Part shown: positions 20,201-29,955 of the stretch, one piece after another
Numbering within the stretch: the stretch's first letter is position 1
Layout: each line of letters opens with the position of its first letter
Origin: Atherinomorus stipes
Lineage: Eukaryota > Chordata > Actinopteri > Atheriniformes > Atherinidae
Assembly: GCA_023101725.1 (NCBI GenBank)
Contig: JALJCO010001089.1
Location: forward strand, 1-64,000
Reading direction: 5' to 3'
DNA length: 64,000 nucleotides
Program-made: the position numbers and the translations under genes
Notes under the pieces: generated by a model
Seen by the model: only the letters and a program-made list of their open reading frames with translations
What the model was told of the DNA's origin: nothing
Database searches by the model: none

Positions 20201-23200
20201 GACAGCCATTACAAAGAGGAGTATTCTGCATTTTTGAATGACATGATAGATCAAGGATATGCTGAAGTTGTACCAGCAGATGAGTTAAAACGCGGTGATG
20301 GAAAGCTGTGGTATATCCCTCACCATGGCGTTTTTCATCCCAGAAAAGGCAAACTGAGAGTTGTTTTTGATTGTGGAGCAACATATAAAGGAACATCACT
20401 GAACTGTCAACTCCTGCAGGGGCCTGATCTCACAAACTCTCTTATTGGGGTCCTCATTCGATTTCGACAAGAACCTGTTGCTATAATGGCTGACATTGAT
20501 GCAATGTTTCATCAAGTTCATGTTTCTTATAAGCACATCGATTTCCTGCGTTTCCTGTGGTGGCATCATGGTGATCCCTCTCAGCCTGTACTGGAATACA
20601 GAATGAAAGTGCATTTGTTTGGAGCTGTGTCATCACCAAGCTGTGCAAATTATGCTTTGCGGAGAACAGCAGATGACCATGCACAAGAGTTCCCTCTGGA
20701 GGTGGTCAGCACAATGAAAAACAACTTTTATGTGGATGACTGCTTGAAATCTGTGGCTTCAGAGGAAGAAGCAGTGCAGATGATAAAGGAACTAACTGTA
20801 CTTTGCAGCAAAGGAGGATTTAAACTTTCTAAATGCATCAGCAACAGTCGTACAGTACTCACAGCCATTCCAGAGGAAATGAGGGCAAAGGAAATCAAAG
20901 AACTGGATTTGGATAAAGACCAGCTTCCAGTGGAAAGGGCGCTGGGACTTCAGTGGTGCATTGAAACTGATGAGTTTAAGTTCAAGACTTCAGTCCAAGA
21001 CCACTCACCAACCAGGAGAGGCATTTTGTCAGTGGTTGCCTCCTTATATGATCCCTTGGGAATGTTGGCTCCTTTCAGTTTGAGAGCAAAGATGTTGCTG
21101 CAGGAGCTCTGCAGAAGAAATCTGGGTTGGGACGAAACCATTCCCCATCCTCTCTCCAAGCAATGGTCTGACTGGCTGGAAGACCTCCAGAAGGTGTCAG
21201 AGTTCAAAGTGGATCGCTGTATTAAACCAAGTGACTTTGGGAGACCTGATAAGGCACAGCTCCATCATTTTTCTGACGCTAGTCAAGGTGGTTACGGAAC
21301 AGTGTCCTACTTGAAAATGGAGAAGGATAATGCTGCACACATAGCTTTTCTCTTGGGAAAGGCCAGAGTCGCCCCACTCAAGCAGACAACAATCCCTCGG
21401 CTGGAACTTGCAGCTGCAGTTCTTGCTGTGCGAGTGGACAAGATGCTGAGAAAGGAGTTGCAACTTCCACTGCAGAAATCTGTTTTTTGGACAGACAGTA
21501 CAACAGTGCTCAAGTACATCAGCAACGAAACCAGACGCTTTCATACTTTTGTTGCAAACAGAATTTCTGTTATCAGAGGAGCAACAGATACAAACCAGTG
21601 GAGATATGTTGGATCTAAGGAGAATCCTGCAGATGAAGCATCCAGAGGATTGAGAGGGGAAGAGTTCCTGAAAGACAGGAGATGGATAAATGGACCAGAT
21701 TTTCTCTGTGGGTCGGAGGAGGAATGGCCTACACTCGATGTTGATCTTCATGTGATTCCTGCAGATGACCCAGAGGTCAAAAGAGATCTGACAGTGAATG
21801 CTGTTATGAAGGATCCAGAAAACGCCACAAACTATCTCATCCATTTCTTCTCATCCTGGATTAAGCTTAAGACATCCATTGCATGGTTTCTCAAGGTCAA
21901 GGAAACACTCATGTTGTTGAGTCAAAAAAGAAAGGAGTTTTGTGCTGCTGCAAACCTACATCAACACAGTTTGGACAGCCAAAAGCAAAAGGTGGAAAAG
22001 GAGATGCAGACATTTAAAGCCACGCTCAAAGGACAAATTTTGACTCCAGAGGACTGCGACAAAGCAGAAAAGGCAATTATTCAGTATGAGCAAAAACAAA
22101 GGTTCAGAAAGGAAATTGCTTTAATGGGTGATGGCTCTAAAACTGTTCCCAAGGAGAGTCCACTCTACAAGCTGGACCCAGTCATGGATGGTGGAATTGT
22201 AAGAGTGGGTGGTCGGCTTAACAAAGCAGCAATGCCAATGGAGGCCAAACATCCAGCTATCCTAACCAAAGACATGCATATTTCTGTACTGATTTTGTGT
22301 CATATCCACCAGCAGTTGGGCCATACAGGAAGGAATCATATGCTGTCCAGGTTAAGGCAAAAGTACTGGATCATAAATGCAAATTCTGCTGCCAGGAAAG
22401 TTATTTCTCAGTGTGTTGTCTGTAAACGTCACAGAGGAAAGTTTGTTGAGCAAATGATGGCCGATCTACCGGAGGAGAGAGTGCTGCCTGATCCAGCTCC
22501 CTTCACGGATGTGGGAATGGATTATTTTGGGCCGATAAGTGTAAAAAGAGGACGAAGTTACCTGAAAAGGTATGGAGTGCTTTTCACCTGCATGAGCAGT
22601 CGTGCTGTTCATTTGGAAGTAGCCCACTCCCTGGATTCAGACTCCTGTATAAACGCAGTCAGAAGATTTGTCTGCAGGAGAGGACCAGTTTCATCCATCA
22701 GGTCTGACAACGGTACAAATCTTGTTGGTGCAAACCGTGAGCTGAAGGAGAACTTGGCTGCTCTGAATCATTCCAAGATCCAAAGAGCTTTGATTCAAGA
22801 TGGCATAAAATGGAAGTTTAACACACCTGCAGCTTCTCATCACGGTGGTGTTTGGGAGCGCCTGATTCGTTCAGTGAAAAGTGTGCTTACCTCCATTCTT
22901 AAGCAGCAGATTTTGGATGATGAAGGACTTCAAACTGTCTTTTGTGAGGCTGAAGCCATTTTAAATGACAGACCCATCACCAAAGTCTCAGATGACTCAA
23001 ATGACCTTGAAGCTCTCACACCCAATCATATTCTGACGCTGAAGAATAAACCTATCTTGCCACCAGGACTGTTTGACCACAACGATCTATATGCCAGAAA
23101 GCGATGGAAACAAATACAATACATTGCGGAGCTCTTTTGGAAGAGATGGATTTCTGAGTACCTGCCAGTGATGCAGGAGAGACAAAAATGGACTGGACCA

Positions 23201-23398
23201 AAAAGATGTCTTGTTCCAGGAGACATCGTTCTGGTTGCGGATGCTACAGCCCCCAGAGGATCATGGATGATGGGAAAAGTTTTGAGTGTAATCAAAGACT
23301 CAAAAGGCCTCGTGCGATCTGTTCGCCTTCAGACGAAGACCAGCACCTTGGAGAGACCAGTTACAAAGCTCTGCTTGCTGCTGGAGGCATCAGTCTAG
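17291..23398 (+). CDS. BEL/Pao gag-pol polyprotein (2035 codons)
   Basis: One uninterrupted frame holds all expected parts in order. There is a gag with a charged coiled-coil segment (about residues 165-230) and a DUF1759-like region starting FDGDPLQYRSF (about 371). Two Cys-rich zinc-binding segments follow (CLFCAQSNHLLDNC about 599; CFGCLKIGHTSKTC about 634). An aspartic protease has FLDPGSSGTFC (about 727), where Pro follows the catalytic Asp. The reverse transcriptase has IMADIDAMFHQV and FYVDDCL (about 1146). RNase H starts HHFSDASQGGYG (about 1325). The integrase has an HHCC zinc site (HQQLGHTGRNH...CVVCKRH), Asp in GMDYFGPI, Asp in SDNGTNL and Glu in GGVWERL. A C-terminal DUF5641-like tail ends it. 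All catalytic residues look present, so it may still be mobile. The start is the first ATG, 466 bases after the LTR. Confidence 0.93.
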   Translation: MSDTNDKQSDDKTSEAKRCVKFTEKGLSLYIKTCQEKRSLKCRQASRYMKNVFGLMASKENVDAVAAEFARFMRCYQDATETQESFLSLNLPQEEVTRQTNYFQLKVTKFCEFIEKTKAWLMEMGYEYTEPNVLDDESVADSEEIHPEDSASNIINAQSNSGVRSHQSRASSTLSARIQAEAEKAALEERVAALKKKHLIEAQEEELRKQKEQLALEAELAATNAKLHVLEINSLCGSKRSDGMNLYFDKGHAQKASPLNPDAETFVSKERKTAEQGAGVELNPQPQVVRPKQKQYQTSMNNMLINRDASAQVTQSVVQNQSIPAQLQSPVLTENCQNDIVNIMQRQNDITALLVQQNLSSVLPSRNIPVFDGDPLQYRSFIRAFENGIEAKTENKTDCLHFLEQYTRGQPRDLVHSCQHLPPNQGYRRAKDLLAEHFGDEHKIASAYMERILTWSPIKNEDVKALQSFSLFLRGCSNLTEQIVHMKELDLPSNMRSIILKLPYKLREKWRTAACELQEQRCQRAVFTDLVGFIEKQVRIASDPLFGNIQDLHSGTSPKVSTSTKSRKRGSTFATNVTAVKEVKSLHAENKTKPSSTYSCLFCAQSNHLLDNCLQFKAKLHRDKINFIKEKGICFGCLKIGHTSKTCKSRLDCNICHQRHPGVLHIDQQDKVTSVEQIQKNPHVSIATATTQTCGHIGAGHEDDSVFSIVAVQVKSKKSNKIVQTYAFLDPGSSGTFCTETLARKLNLRGKRTNIFLRTMGQKKIVSTQIIPDLEVSSLEGDDFIDLPDVLTQKSMPVSTINVPRQQDVSQWPHLKGVKLHDIDAEVDLLIGTDAVKVLEPWELINSVEGGPYAVRTRVGWVINGPLRVVSHSQSKSPYHAVTANRISVEHLKEMLIKQYNHDFHEKSSEEQLEMSGEDVKFMEIVNNSAELIENHYHIDLPFRQENPNLPNNRCIAEQRLQSLKKRFDKDSHYKEEYSAFLNDMIDQGYAEVVPADELKRGDGKLWYIPHHGVFHPRKGKLRVVFDCGATYKGTSLNCQLLQGPDLTNSLIGVLIRFRQEPVAIMADIDAMFHQVHVSYKHIDFLRFLWWHHGDPSQPVLEYRMKVHLFGAVSSPSCANYALRRTADDHAQEFPLEVVSTMKNNFYVDDCLKSVASEEEAVQMIKELTVLCSKGGFKLSKCISNSRTVLTAIPEEMRAKEIKELDLDKDQLPVERALGLQWCIETDEFKFKTSVQDHSPTRRGILSVVASLYDPLGMLAPFSLRAKMLLQELCRRNLGWDETIPHPLSKQWSDWLEDLQKVSEFKVDRCIKPSDFGRPDKAQLHHFSDASQGGYGTVSYLKMEKDNAAHIAFLLGKARVAPLKQTTIPRLELAAAVLAVRVDKMLRKELQLPLQKSVFWTDSTTVLKYISNETRRFHTFVANRISVIRGATDTNQWRYVGSKENPADEASRGLRGEEFLKDRRWINGPDFLCGSEEEWPTLDVDLHVIPADDPEVKRDLTVNAVMKDPENATNYLIHFFSSWIKLKTSIAWFLKVKETLMLLSQKRKEFCAAANLHQHSLDSQKQKVEKEMQTFKATLKGQILTPEDCDKAEKAIIQYEQKQRFRKEIALMGDGSKTVPKESPLYKLDPVMDGGIVRVGGRLNKAAMPMEAKHPAILTKDMHISVLILCHIHQQLGHTGRNHMLSRLRQKYWIINANSAARKVISQCVVCKRHRGKFVEQMMADLPEERVLPDPAPFTDVGMDYFGPISVKRGRSYLKRYGVLFTCMSSRAVHLEVAHSLDSDSCINAVRRFVCRRGPVSSIRSDNGTNLVGANRELKENLAALNHSKIQRALIQDGIKWKFNTPAASHHGGVWERLIRSVKSVLTSILKQQILDDEGLQTVFCEAEAILNDRPITKVSDDSNDLEALTPNHILTLKNKPILPPGLFDHNDLYARKRWKQIQYIAELFWKRWISEYLPVMQERQKWTGPKRCLVPGDIVLVADATAPRGSWMMGKVLSVIKDSKGLVRSVRLQTKTSTLERPVTKLCLLLEASV

Positions 23399-23607
23399 CT
23401 TCTTGGACTCATTTATATTCTAAATATTTTCTTTTGTCTTTTACAGCTTTTCTTTGTAGAGACTGTGGGATAAGAGGAATGATGGGGTCAGGATAGTAAT
23501 TTTTTCTGTTGTTTTTTTTGTTTATTAGTTTGTGTTTTTTGAGAGAATAGCTCCTTATGAGAATTACAGTAATTGTGATTAAGTTTAAGCACAATTAGGG
23601 GCCGGAG

Positions 23608-24023
23608 TGTAGGAGCTAATTATCTTTTGTTAGTGTAAAATATATTCTTATTTTGAGGAGAATTTAGTTAAGGTTTTTTTTTTTTTTATATTTGTTTTAA
23701 GATTATGTTTCTTAGTTATTTAGTTGTTTCTTTGTTTTTGGTTAAATAGGATTAATTTGGGTGGATTAAGTTTATAAATAGGCTGTCAGTGGTAAGACCA
23801 GCATGCATCTGGGTGGGCGTATGGTTTTTACCAGCGCAAGAGAAGTAGGAGAAAATGTTTGTTATGTCTTCCTTGCTTGCAACGGCTAATAAACCGTCAA
23901 AACTAATGGACTTTGCCTGGAAAATGGACTTCTTTTGGCCTGCGTAAATTATTTGTCCACGGTGCATCTGTGGCCCCCTTTTTTGGAATTTTTGTTGTTT
24001 GTAAAGAAAGAAGGGCCACATCA
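23608..24023 (+). repeat. BEL/Pao 3' LTR
   Basis: Matches the 5' LTR with few differences, the main ones in a T-rich run near 23676 and an extra AT near 23855. A purine-rich tract (AATTAGGGGCCGGAG) immediately precedes it, as expected for plus-strand priming. Confidence 0.92.
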
Positions 24024-24028
24024 AGACC

Positions 24029-24315
24029 CTTTGCGATGCTCTGTCAACAATCAAACATGACCTCCAAGGCGTGAAGACACAACTAGCTAATGATAACGCT
24101 ACTACTGACGCTAACATTGCTACATCAAAAGGTATTGTGGAGGAGATGGAACACTCACTCTCTGGCTGCTCCGATGATGTAGCTCAGATGAAAACCACAA
24201 TCAAGAGCCTCACTGCTAATGTAGCCAAGAAAATAAATGTGAGGATTTGGAGTCTAGATCACGGAGTAACAACATCAGGACTGTGGGAGTCCCAGAGGAC
24301 CCTGGCAATTGTAGA
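24029..24315 (+). pseudogene. L1 ORF1 fragment, continuation after BEL
   Basis: Continues the ORF1 coiled coil (repeated Thr/Ala/Asp/Lys-rich heptads), then has a frameshift around 24225-24240. It then reads CEDLESRSRSNNIRTVGVPE, the conserved start of the ORF1 RNA-recognition domain. It is cut off near 24315 by Tc1 sequence. Confidence 0.75.
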
Positions 24316-25196
24316 GTATTGTAGAAGTACTTCTGAGCTGGTACAGCCATGAGTCTTCTTGGGAATGATGCAACAAGTGTTCCACACCTGGATTTGGGAT
24401 CTTCTGCGTTCTTCTTGCAGATCCTCTCCAGTTCTGTCAGGTTGGATGGTGAACGGTGGTGTTCAGCCATTTTCAGGTCTCTCAGAGATGCTCAGTTGGG
24501 TTTAAGTCAGGGTTCTGGCTGGGCCGGTCCAGAATGGTCCAGAGTTGTTCTGATCCACTCCTTTGTTATTTCAGCTGTGTGTGAGGGTCATTGTCTTGTT
24601 GGAAGGTGAACCTTCGGCCCCGTCTGAGCTCCTGAACTCTGGAAGAGCTTTTCTTCCAGGATCTCTGTATTTGGCCGCATTCATCTTTCCTTCAACTGCA
24701 ACCAGTCGTCCTGTCCCTGCAGCTGAAAAACACCCCCATACCATGATACTGCCACCACCATGCTTCACTGTTGGGATGGTATTGGGCAGGTGATGAGCAG
24801 TGCCTGGTTTTCTCCACACATACCGCTTAGAATGAACTCCAAAAAGTTCAATCTTGGTCTCATCAGACCAGAGAATCTTATTTCTCTCAGTCTGGGAGTC
24901 CTTCATGTGTTTTTGGCAAACTCTATGCGGGCTTTCATATGTCTGCACTGAGGAGAGGCTTCCATCGGGCCACTCTGCCATAAAGCTCCGACTGGTGGAG
25001 GCTGCAGTGATAGTTGACTTTGTGGAACTTTCTCCATCTCCCTACTGCATCTCTGCAGCTCAGCCACAGTGATCTTTGGCTTCTTCTTTACTCTCTCACC
25101 AAGGCTCTTCTCCCACCATTGCTCAGTTTGGCTGGACGGCCGGGTCTAGGAAGAGTTCTGGTCGTCCCAAACATCCTTGCTGCTTTTGGTCCGTAC
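24316..25196 (-). pseudogene. Tc1/mariner transposase fragment
   Basis: Minus-strand translation in several frames covers most of a Tc1 transposase: a helix-turn-helix piece near 25190-25050, [13 protein letters not shown] and [18 protein letters not shown] in a 136-codon frame (24571-24981), and a C-terminal tail near 24320-24470 (NLTELERIC, RRLMAV). Frameshifts and stops separate these parts. Neither terminal inverted repeat nor a TA border is visible, so it is an internal fragment that cannot transpose. Confidence 0.85.
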
Positions 25197-25677
25197 AGTT
25201 GGGAGTAATTCTAAGAAGTCTGATAAATACGTCCCTGGTTTTCAACAGATTGGACTCAGCCCCCTTACATACCAACTCAGTGAGGTGGTCCTGCACTTGT
25301 TCAGTCTGAGCCTCTGTTTGCAGACAGTCCCAGTCCTGTGGTACTGGTTTCCAAAATAGACCAACCAAACCACTACAGACCAGTGGAGTCCTGCTGGTTC
25401 CTGTCAGCTTTTTAAATGAGAGCTCCCACTTTCTGCAGCTCTCTGAACTCACACACAGTGAATCTGAAACTACTGAGAAATCCTCCTGAAAACTTTCCTC
25501 ACATGTTTATCACAGTTTCATTACTGGAGCTTTAATCTGGAGATCTGAGCTCATTTAGTAAAAAAGTGAACATTAAATCAGTGTTCACATCTGAGCAGAG
25601 AAATGTGGAAAAGAGCTGAAACATGTTGGAATAAAAACTGTTCACACTGACTGATACAACATTTACACCCAGCTCAC
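25197..25677. other. NLR intron block with two transposon empty-site markers
   Basis: Paralogous to 5310-5530 plus 8698-8965 and to 62775-63232. The single TTAA at 25412-25415 is the unoccupied site of the element at 5531-8697. Confidence 0.8.
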
Positions 25678-25791
25678 CTCCGTTCCTCTGAGCTGAAAGC
25701 AAGAGGAGGATCCTTTGACCGGTTGCTCTTAAAAGACACAAGGCTAGATCCTGATCCTGGTCCTGATCCTGGTTTTGGTTCTGGATCATTC
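25678..25791 (-). CDS. NLR gene 2, N-terminal repeat exon (type A)
   Basis: A 114-bp exon, phase 2-2, acceptor TTTACAG, donor GTGAGC. It encodes a PEPKPGSGPGSGS run, SLVSFKSNRSKDPP and SSEER. It is the third coding exon of gene 2 from its start at 26210 and is fully open. Confidence 0.85.
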
Positions 25792-25969
25792 CTGTAAATA
25801 AAGATGGTTTCATGATTTCACTGCTGAATTATGAAATTGTTCAACATTTTATTAAAACAAGAATCTGGAAGACGAATCAGAAACGATCAAATTTTAAACA
25901 TCTGAAAACACTGAAACTAGTTTCCATCTGAAATATGATCCAACCTCCACTGAACCCTGAGATACTCAC

Positions 25970-26080
25970 CATTGCTCTGAGGAAACACCAGCTCTGAAAT
26001 GATAAGGCACTTCCATCGACCAGTCACTCTTCATTGACACACAGCTGGGTTCTGGTCTGACTTCAGGTCCAGGCTGGTTC
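25970..26080 (-). CDS. NLR gene 2, N-terminal repeat exon (type B)
   Basis: A 111-bp exon, phase 2-2, acceptor ATTCACAG, donor GTGAGT. It encodes NQPGPEVRPEPSCVSMKSDW and the GVSSEQ end. Second coding exon after the start exon. Confidence 0.85.
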
Positions 26081-26154
26081 CTGTGAATCCACATGTTTGG
26101 TGTGAGTTGTGATCTCTGACATGAGAAGAGTCATGGACAGTTAGAGATGCTCAC

Positions 26155-26210
26155 CTCTGAGGGGTGTTAGAGGGAGGGGCTCCCTCCTCTCTGTCCTCAC
26201 ACTGATCCAT
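26155..26210 (-). CDS. NLR gene 2 start exon
   Basis: A 56-bp coding part beginning ATG (26210) and encoding MDQCEDREEGAPPSNTPQ before a GTGAGC donor. This is the typical fish NLR-C N-terminus, Asp/Glu-rich. A plausible acceptor (CTGCAG) just upstream puts the exon border at 26247, giving a short 5' UTR in this exon and an untranslated exon further out. About 190 bases upstream are nearly identical to the region above gene 1's start (63808-64000), so the two genes probably share regulatory sequence. Confidence 0.85.
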
Positions 26211-26247
26211 GATGCTGAATTCACACCAGCTCACACACACTTTCTAC

Positions 26248-27315
26248 CTGCAGAGGAAACACACATCATTCATCTGGACATCAACTGAAATCTTCCGTTA
26301 CAAATAAAACTTCTGTAGAAAACATGTTATAGAGACACAATAACACAAATCTAACATTCCACTTCTGTTTGTCTCCTATTAATAATTATAACCGTTTCTA
26401 GGGCAGATATGGACGTTCATCTGAACATAACCAGGAGCATGAATATGAGGTTTTATTAGACAAATAAAACTTTAAACAGAACAGCAACATGATATTTATG
26501 TGTTCCCCTTTGACAACATAATCTGTCACTGACTACATCCATGTGAACATTGCTTCCCATCACCATGACAACCAAGATAAACCAAACCATCAACCCGGTG
26601 ATCAGAATCCCAAAACAATAATTGTGTCTCCTACATTTATTATTAGCTATTAATAAGCTGCATTTTCATAACTACATCGTGATGTTTAACAAAACAAACT
26701 GGTAGAAAACTGAGAAAGTTTTGGTTGTTTAAAAATACACATAGCTTTAAATCAGTGTAATGAGAGGGTGGGCTGGTAAAATGGCCGCCAGTGACAAACG
26801 GGTATTACATTTAGGCCCAATCCCAAACCGCCCCCTACACACTACCCCGTAACTATGGAGTGTCGCTCCCAATAAAGTCCCACTCCCAGCTGTAGAGGCA
26901 CCTTGATTGCAGGTGGAGGGTGTTAATGAGAACAAGACGCCCCTCTTCCCTCCACTGGCAAAGGAAAGCAGTCATCACCATGGCAACAAAAACACGCCCG
27001 TGTCAAATAAATCTGTGTAGAAATTCTAACTCACACTCATATGTGAAGAACAATGTTTTATTTGAAATGAATAATGACAATCATGATCCTGAACAATTAA
27101 ATAAATGATAAAATTATTACTATGAATTATCATTTATCATTGTCATCATCATTATTATTAATATCCTATTATTATTATCAAATTATTATTATTGTACCAA
27201 TTAGAGGATTATAATCCTCTTTTCCTGCTCAAACATTCCCTTCCATGAGCGCCAGTGGTTTGAAGGATACCTCGCTTTTTTTTACCCTATAAAATAACTC
27301 CATTCATGTTTTTTC
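26248..27315. other. Upstream region of NLR gene 2, no gene
   Basis: The first ~150 bases are conserved with gene 1's upstream flank. Near 26811-26850 is a motif (CCCAATCCCAAACCGCCCC) that resembles a miniature-element end, but no partner end was established. About 27100-27200 is AT-rich low-complexity sequence. Confidence 0.5.
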
Positions 27316-27645
27316 TGCCAGACCTTCGTGAAGTTGCCCCCCCACCCCACGCAAAACCCAGTGAAAATAGTCTCAATCGTTTGAGCTGCGGTTGTCCAGA
27401 AAAAAATTATCATTTGTGCTGCTTTAGTGTTTAAGATACAACAGGTTTTGGTGCATTTAGGACAGAGTCGGGGGCTGCGTGAACTTAGAATGACCCTTTT
27501 GATATTATTTAATATCTTAAAAACTAAAGCAGCACAAACGATCATTTCTTTCTGCACAAACCAGCACAAAGAGACCATTTTCACTGGGTTTTGCGTGGGG
27601 TGGGGGGGCAACTTCACGAATTGTTGCAAAATTCTGGCGAGTAAA
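27316..27645. repeat. Long inverted repeat (MITE-like hairpin)
   Basis: Two arms of about 120 bases (27316-27433 and about 27515-27645) are reverse complements with small differences. Both contain CACGCAAAACCCAGTGAAAA or its complement. They flank a loop of about 75 bases. Consistent with a miniature inverted-repeat element; no target duplication was settled. Confidence 0.75.
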
Positions 27646-28700
27646 GGGCTGAACGGTCCACTCACCCTCCACCCTACATGGTTTGGTGGACGGACGGGCC
27701 TTAATATGGCGGAGCCTCCGGGAGAACGCGCAAACGGAGGGATAGTGCTTAAGTGTCTACGTCATATCTATGATCTACTCTGGGCCTTCTGCAGGAAGGA
27801 TCGAGTCAGACAGATATCACTATTAGCCTACATCAACCAATAAAATAAAAATAATATTAAACAAAAAGCTTCAAAAAAGCAGCACAGAAGAGGACACGCT
27901 TCTTCATATTTACTTAGAATAAGTTATATTTTCAAAGTTTTGGGGAACATGGCGATAGAAAGCTGCCGAGCTGATGAGGATGGGCTCATTTTCAGTCTTT
28001 ATAACCTCCGGTACCTCGAAGGTTCACATGCCGCTTTATTTATTGATTCTGCTGACGTCATGTTCTTTTGCACATTTTTATTTATAAGTGACTTAATATA
28101 TATACACGTCCTTGGTTGGGTTAAAATGGATTTAGAACTTTCAGGCTCCTCAAAGATGGATTAGGAAACGAGAGGCGGAAATAACCAGTGTTTAAGGCTT
28201 CCTTCGGTTTTAGGGATTAATACTAATATAATAACATAATAATAATAAGATAGAAGTCAAAGCGCAGCAGGAAAAAGTCAAATATCTCCTCTGAAATAAA
28301 GTGAAAACAGTAAAAACACAGTTGATCCTCTGGAGGAAACTCGCGGACTTCTGTTCACCGTCAGGAAACTGCTGCTGTTCTGATTCTGCTCAGAGAAGAA
28401 AACTGGTTCTGGTTCTGGTTCTGAGCCCGTTGCTGCTGACAGCTGATACCAACGAGACAAACATTAAAACTGCTTTACTGACCTTCCCATGGAGGTTTTC
28501 ACGGAGAAATTCAGCTGCGTCACAAAGAGCGGAGAAAACGAAAGTAAACTGGTGAACTGAGGAAAAGTTTGGAAGATATTCCCACATACGGCGAGCGCGC
28601 AGGGACCGTCTGCAAATGGCAATAGCAAGATGCTGCGAACATAAATGACAACAAAAACTCCCCCATTACAGAACAGCGACTCCAAAATCACCAAGAGACA
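27646..28700. other. Intergenic, no confident feature
   Basis: AT-rich in part. A frame beginning at 27950 is short and not recognised. Nothing else supported. Confidence 0.4.
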
Positions 28701-29012
28701 CCTGATGGTCATACTACAACCCTTACTCTGGTAAAACATGCTTAAATGTATTTTTTAAGGATTTTAAAAAACAAATAAGTCTTTTAATTGGCAACTACAG
28801 TATCATACGTTGTAGTAGCTACCACTAAAATCACAGTACAGATAAACCATCTTATTTTGTCCATACTATCTTACTTGGGTTAAATATGTTACATGTAAAT
28901 TGGGGGAAATTCAATCAATATTGATTATTGCAAGATATCAGTGATTAATAATCAGAAAAAAAATCTTAAAAGGCAAATTCTCTAAAACAGCAGTCGTAGT
29001 ATGACCATCAGG
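28701..29012. mobile_element. MITE with 17-bp terminal inverted repeats
   Basis: Begins CCTGATGGTCATACTAC and ends with the exact reverse complement. It is 312 bp, AT-rich, and without coding capacity. No clear target duplication, so the superfamily is open. Confidence 0.7.
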
Positions 29013-29720
29013 AGTACCTTGGTGTGTGTGGTGATTTAAGGCTCTTCTGTATAACAGTGGAGTTTATAGGCGCATTCGGACAGAGAGGTTCTAAGAACGT
29101 AGTTCCTATAACTACCCGTCCCTAGTTTAGTTATCAGAACTACCCTTCGCTTTCAGTGTGCGTTGGCGTATGAGGGAGGACATTTAAAGGAACCATGTTT
29201 GACACTTTGAATTGTCTAAGACGGAGACAAATTTATGCCCCAGATCATCTGATACAAAACTGAGGTTTCTCTCTTTTATTCCAAGCTATTAAAGCTAGCT
29301 TACCGATCCAGGAGGAAAGTCGCCATTTCCGTGTTTTGACTCCGTGGAAAACGTTTATGTGGATCCATTTAGTGAAGTCTTAACCTAAATTTACTCCAGG
29401 TTTTGCTCTTCTCAGGTCACTCCTCCTCAGAAACAGATAACAACATCTCCAGGTTGTGAAGCGGCTGCTTCACTCGTCTCCACTGTTTCCCTGTAGCAGC
29501 CTGACTGTGCCCAACAGACTATCACCACACAGAGATCGTATTGGCAGCGTGTATCGGCTTATAGACATGAATACAGTACAACTGCCAGCACCTTACAACC
29601 CATCAGGTCTGTCTTTAAAAAAACAAAAAAATTATAGATAGAAAACCCCGTCATTATCACCACTGTGACATTATTAAAAAACACACAAAATTCTCCGTTT
29701 TGACAGTTATCAGATATTTT
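29013..29720. other. Intergenic, no confident feature
   Basis: Nothing recognised except a locally repetitive stretch around 29090-29160 (AACTACCC repeated). Confidence 0.4.
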
Positions 29721-29724
29721 TGGA

Positions 29725-29955
29725 CGTCTCCTCTATAAAGTCCTGAACGGACCGGCACCACCACCATTAAACACCTTTATTCATAAGTAGAACAAGAGTG
29801 GAACCACAAGAGCGTCAACCAGGGAGACTGTAACTTCCCCAAATCAAAAACAAACTTCAGTAAAATGGTCATGTCTTTCAGAGGCACACATTTCTGGAAT
29901 AAACTATCAGAGAAATAGATAACTGTACAAGATTTTGAAAAAGTCATAAATAATG
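29725..29955 (+). pseudogene. LINE C-terminal coding fragment
   Basis: Translates with stops as LLYKVLNGPAPPPLNTF, then a basic Thr/Ser-rich stretch, then FRGTHFWNKLSEK. This order is typical of the end of ORF2 in fish L2/Rex-type LINEs. No RT lies upstream, so it is a 3' fragment. Confidence 0.6.

Larger units (their letters stand above)
16411..24023 (+). mobile_element. BEL/Pao LTR retrotransposon, apparently intact
   Basis: Two similar LTRs (TG...CA) enclose a single long gag-pol frame. A perfect 5-bp target duplication AGACC flanks it (16406-16410 and 24024-24028). By eye the LTRs differ by about seven substitutions and a 2-bp indel in some 415 bases, indicating a fairly recent insertion. 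No env-like frame follows pol. The element lies inside an L1 ORF1 fragment, in an intron of NLR gene 2 and in antisense orientation to that gene. Confidence 0.93.

Noticed and set aside
17291..23398. A possible host gene derived from a retrotransposon
   Set aside because: Flanking LTRs and target duplication show an ordinary BEL/Pao element and give no sign of domestication.
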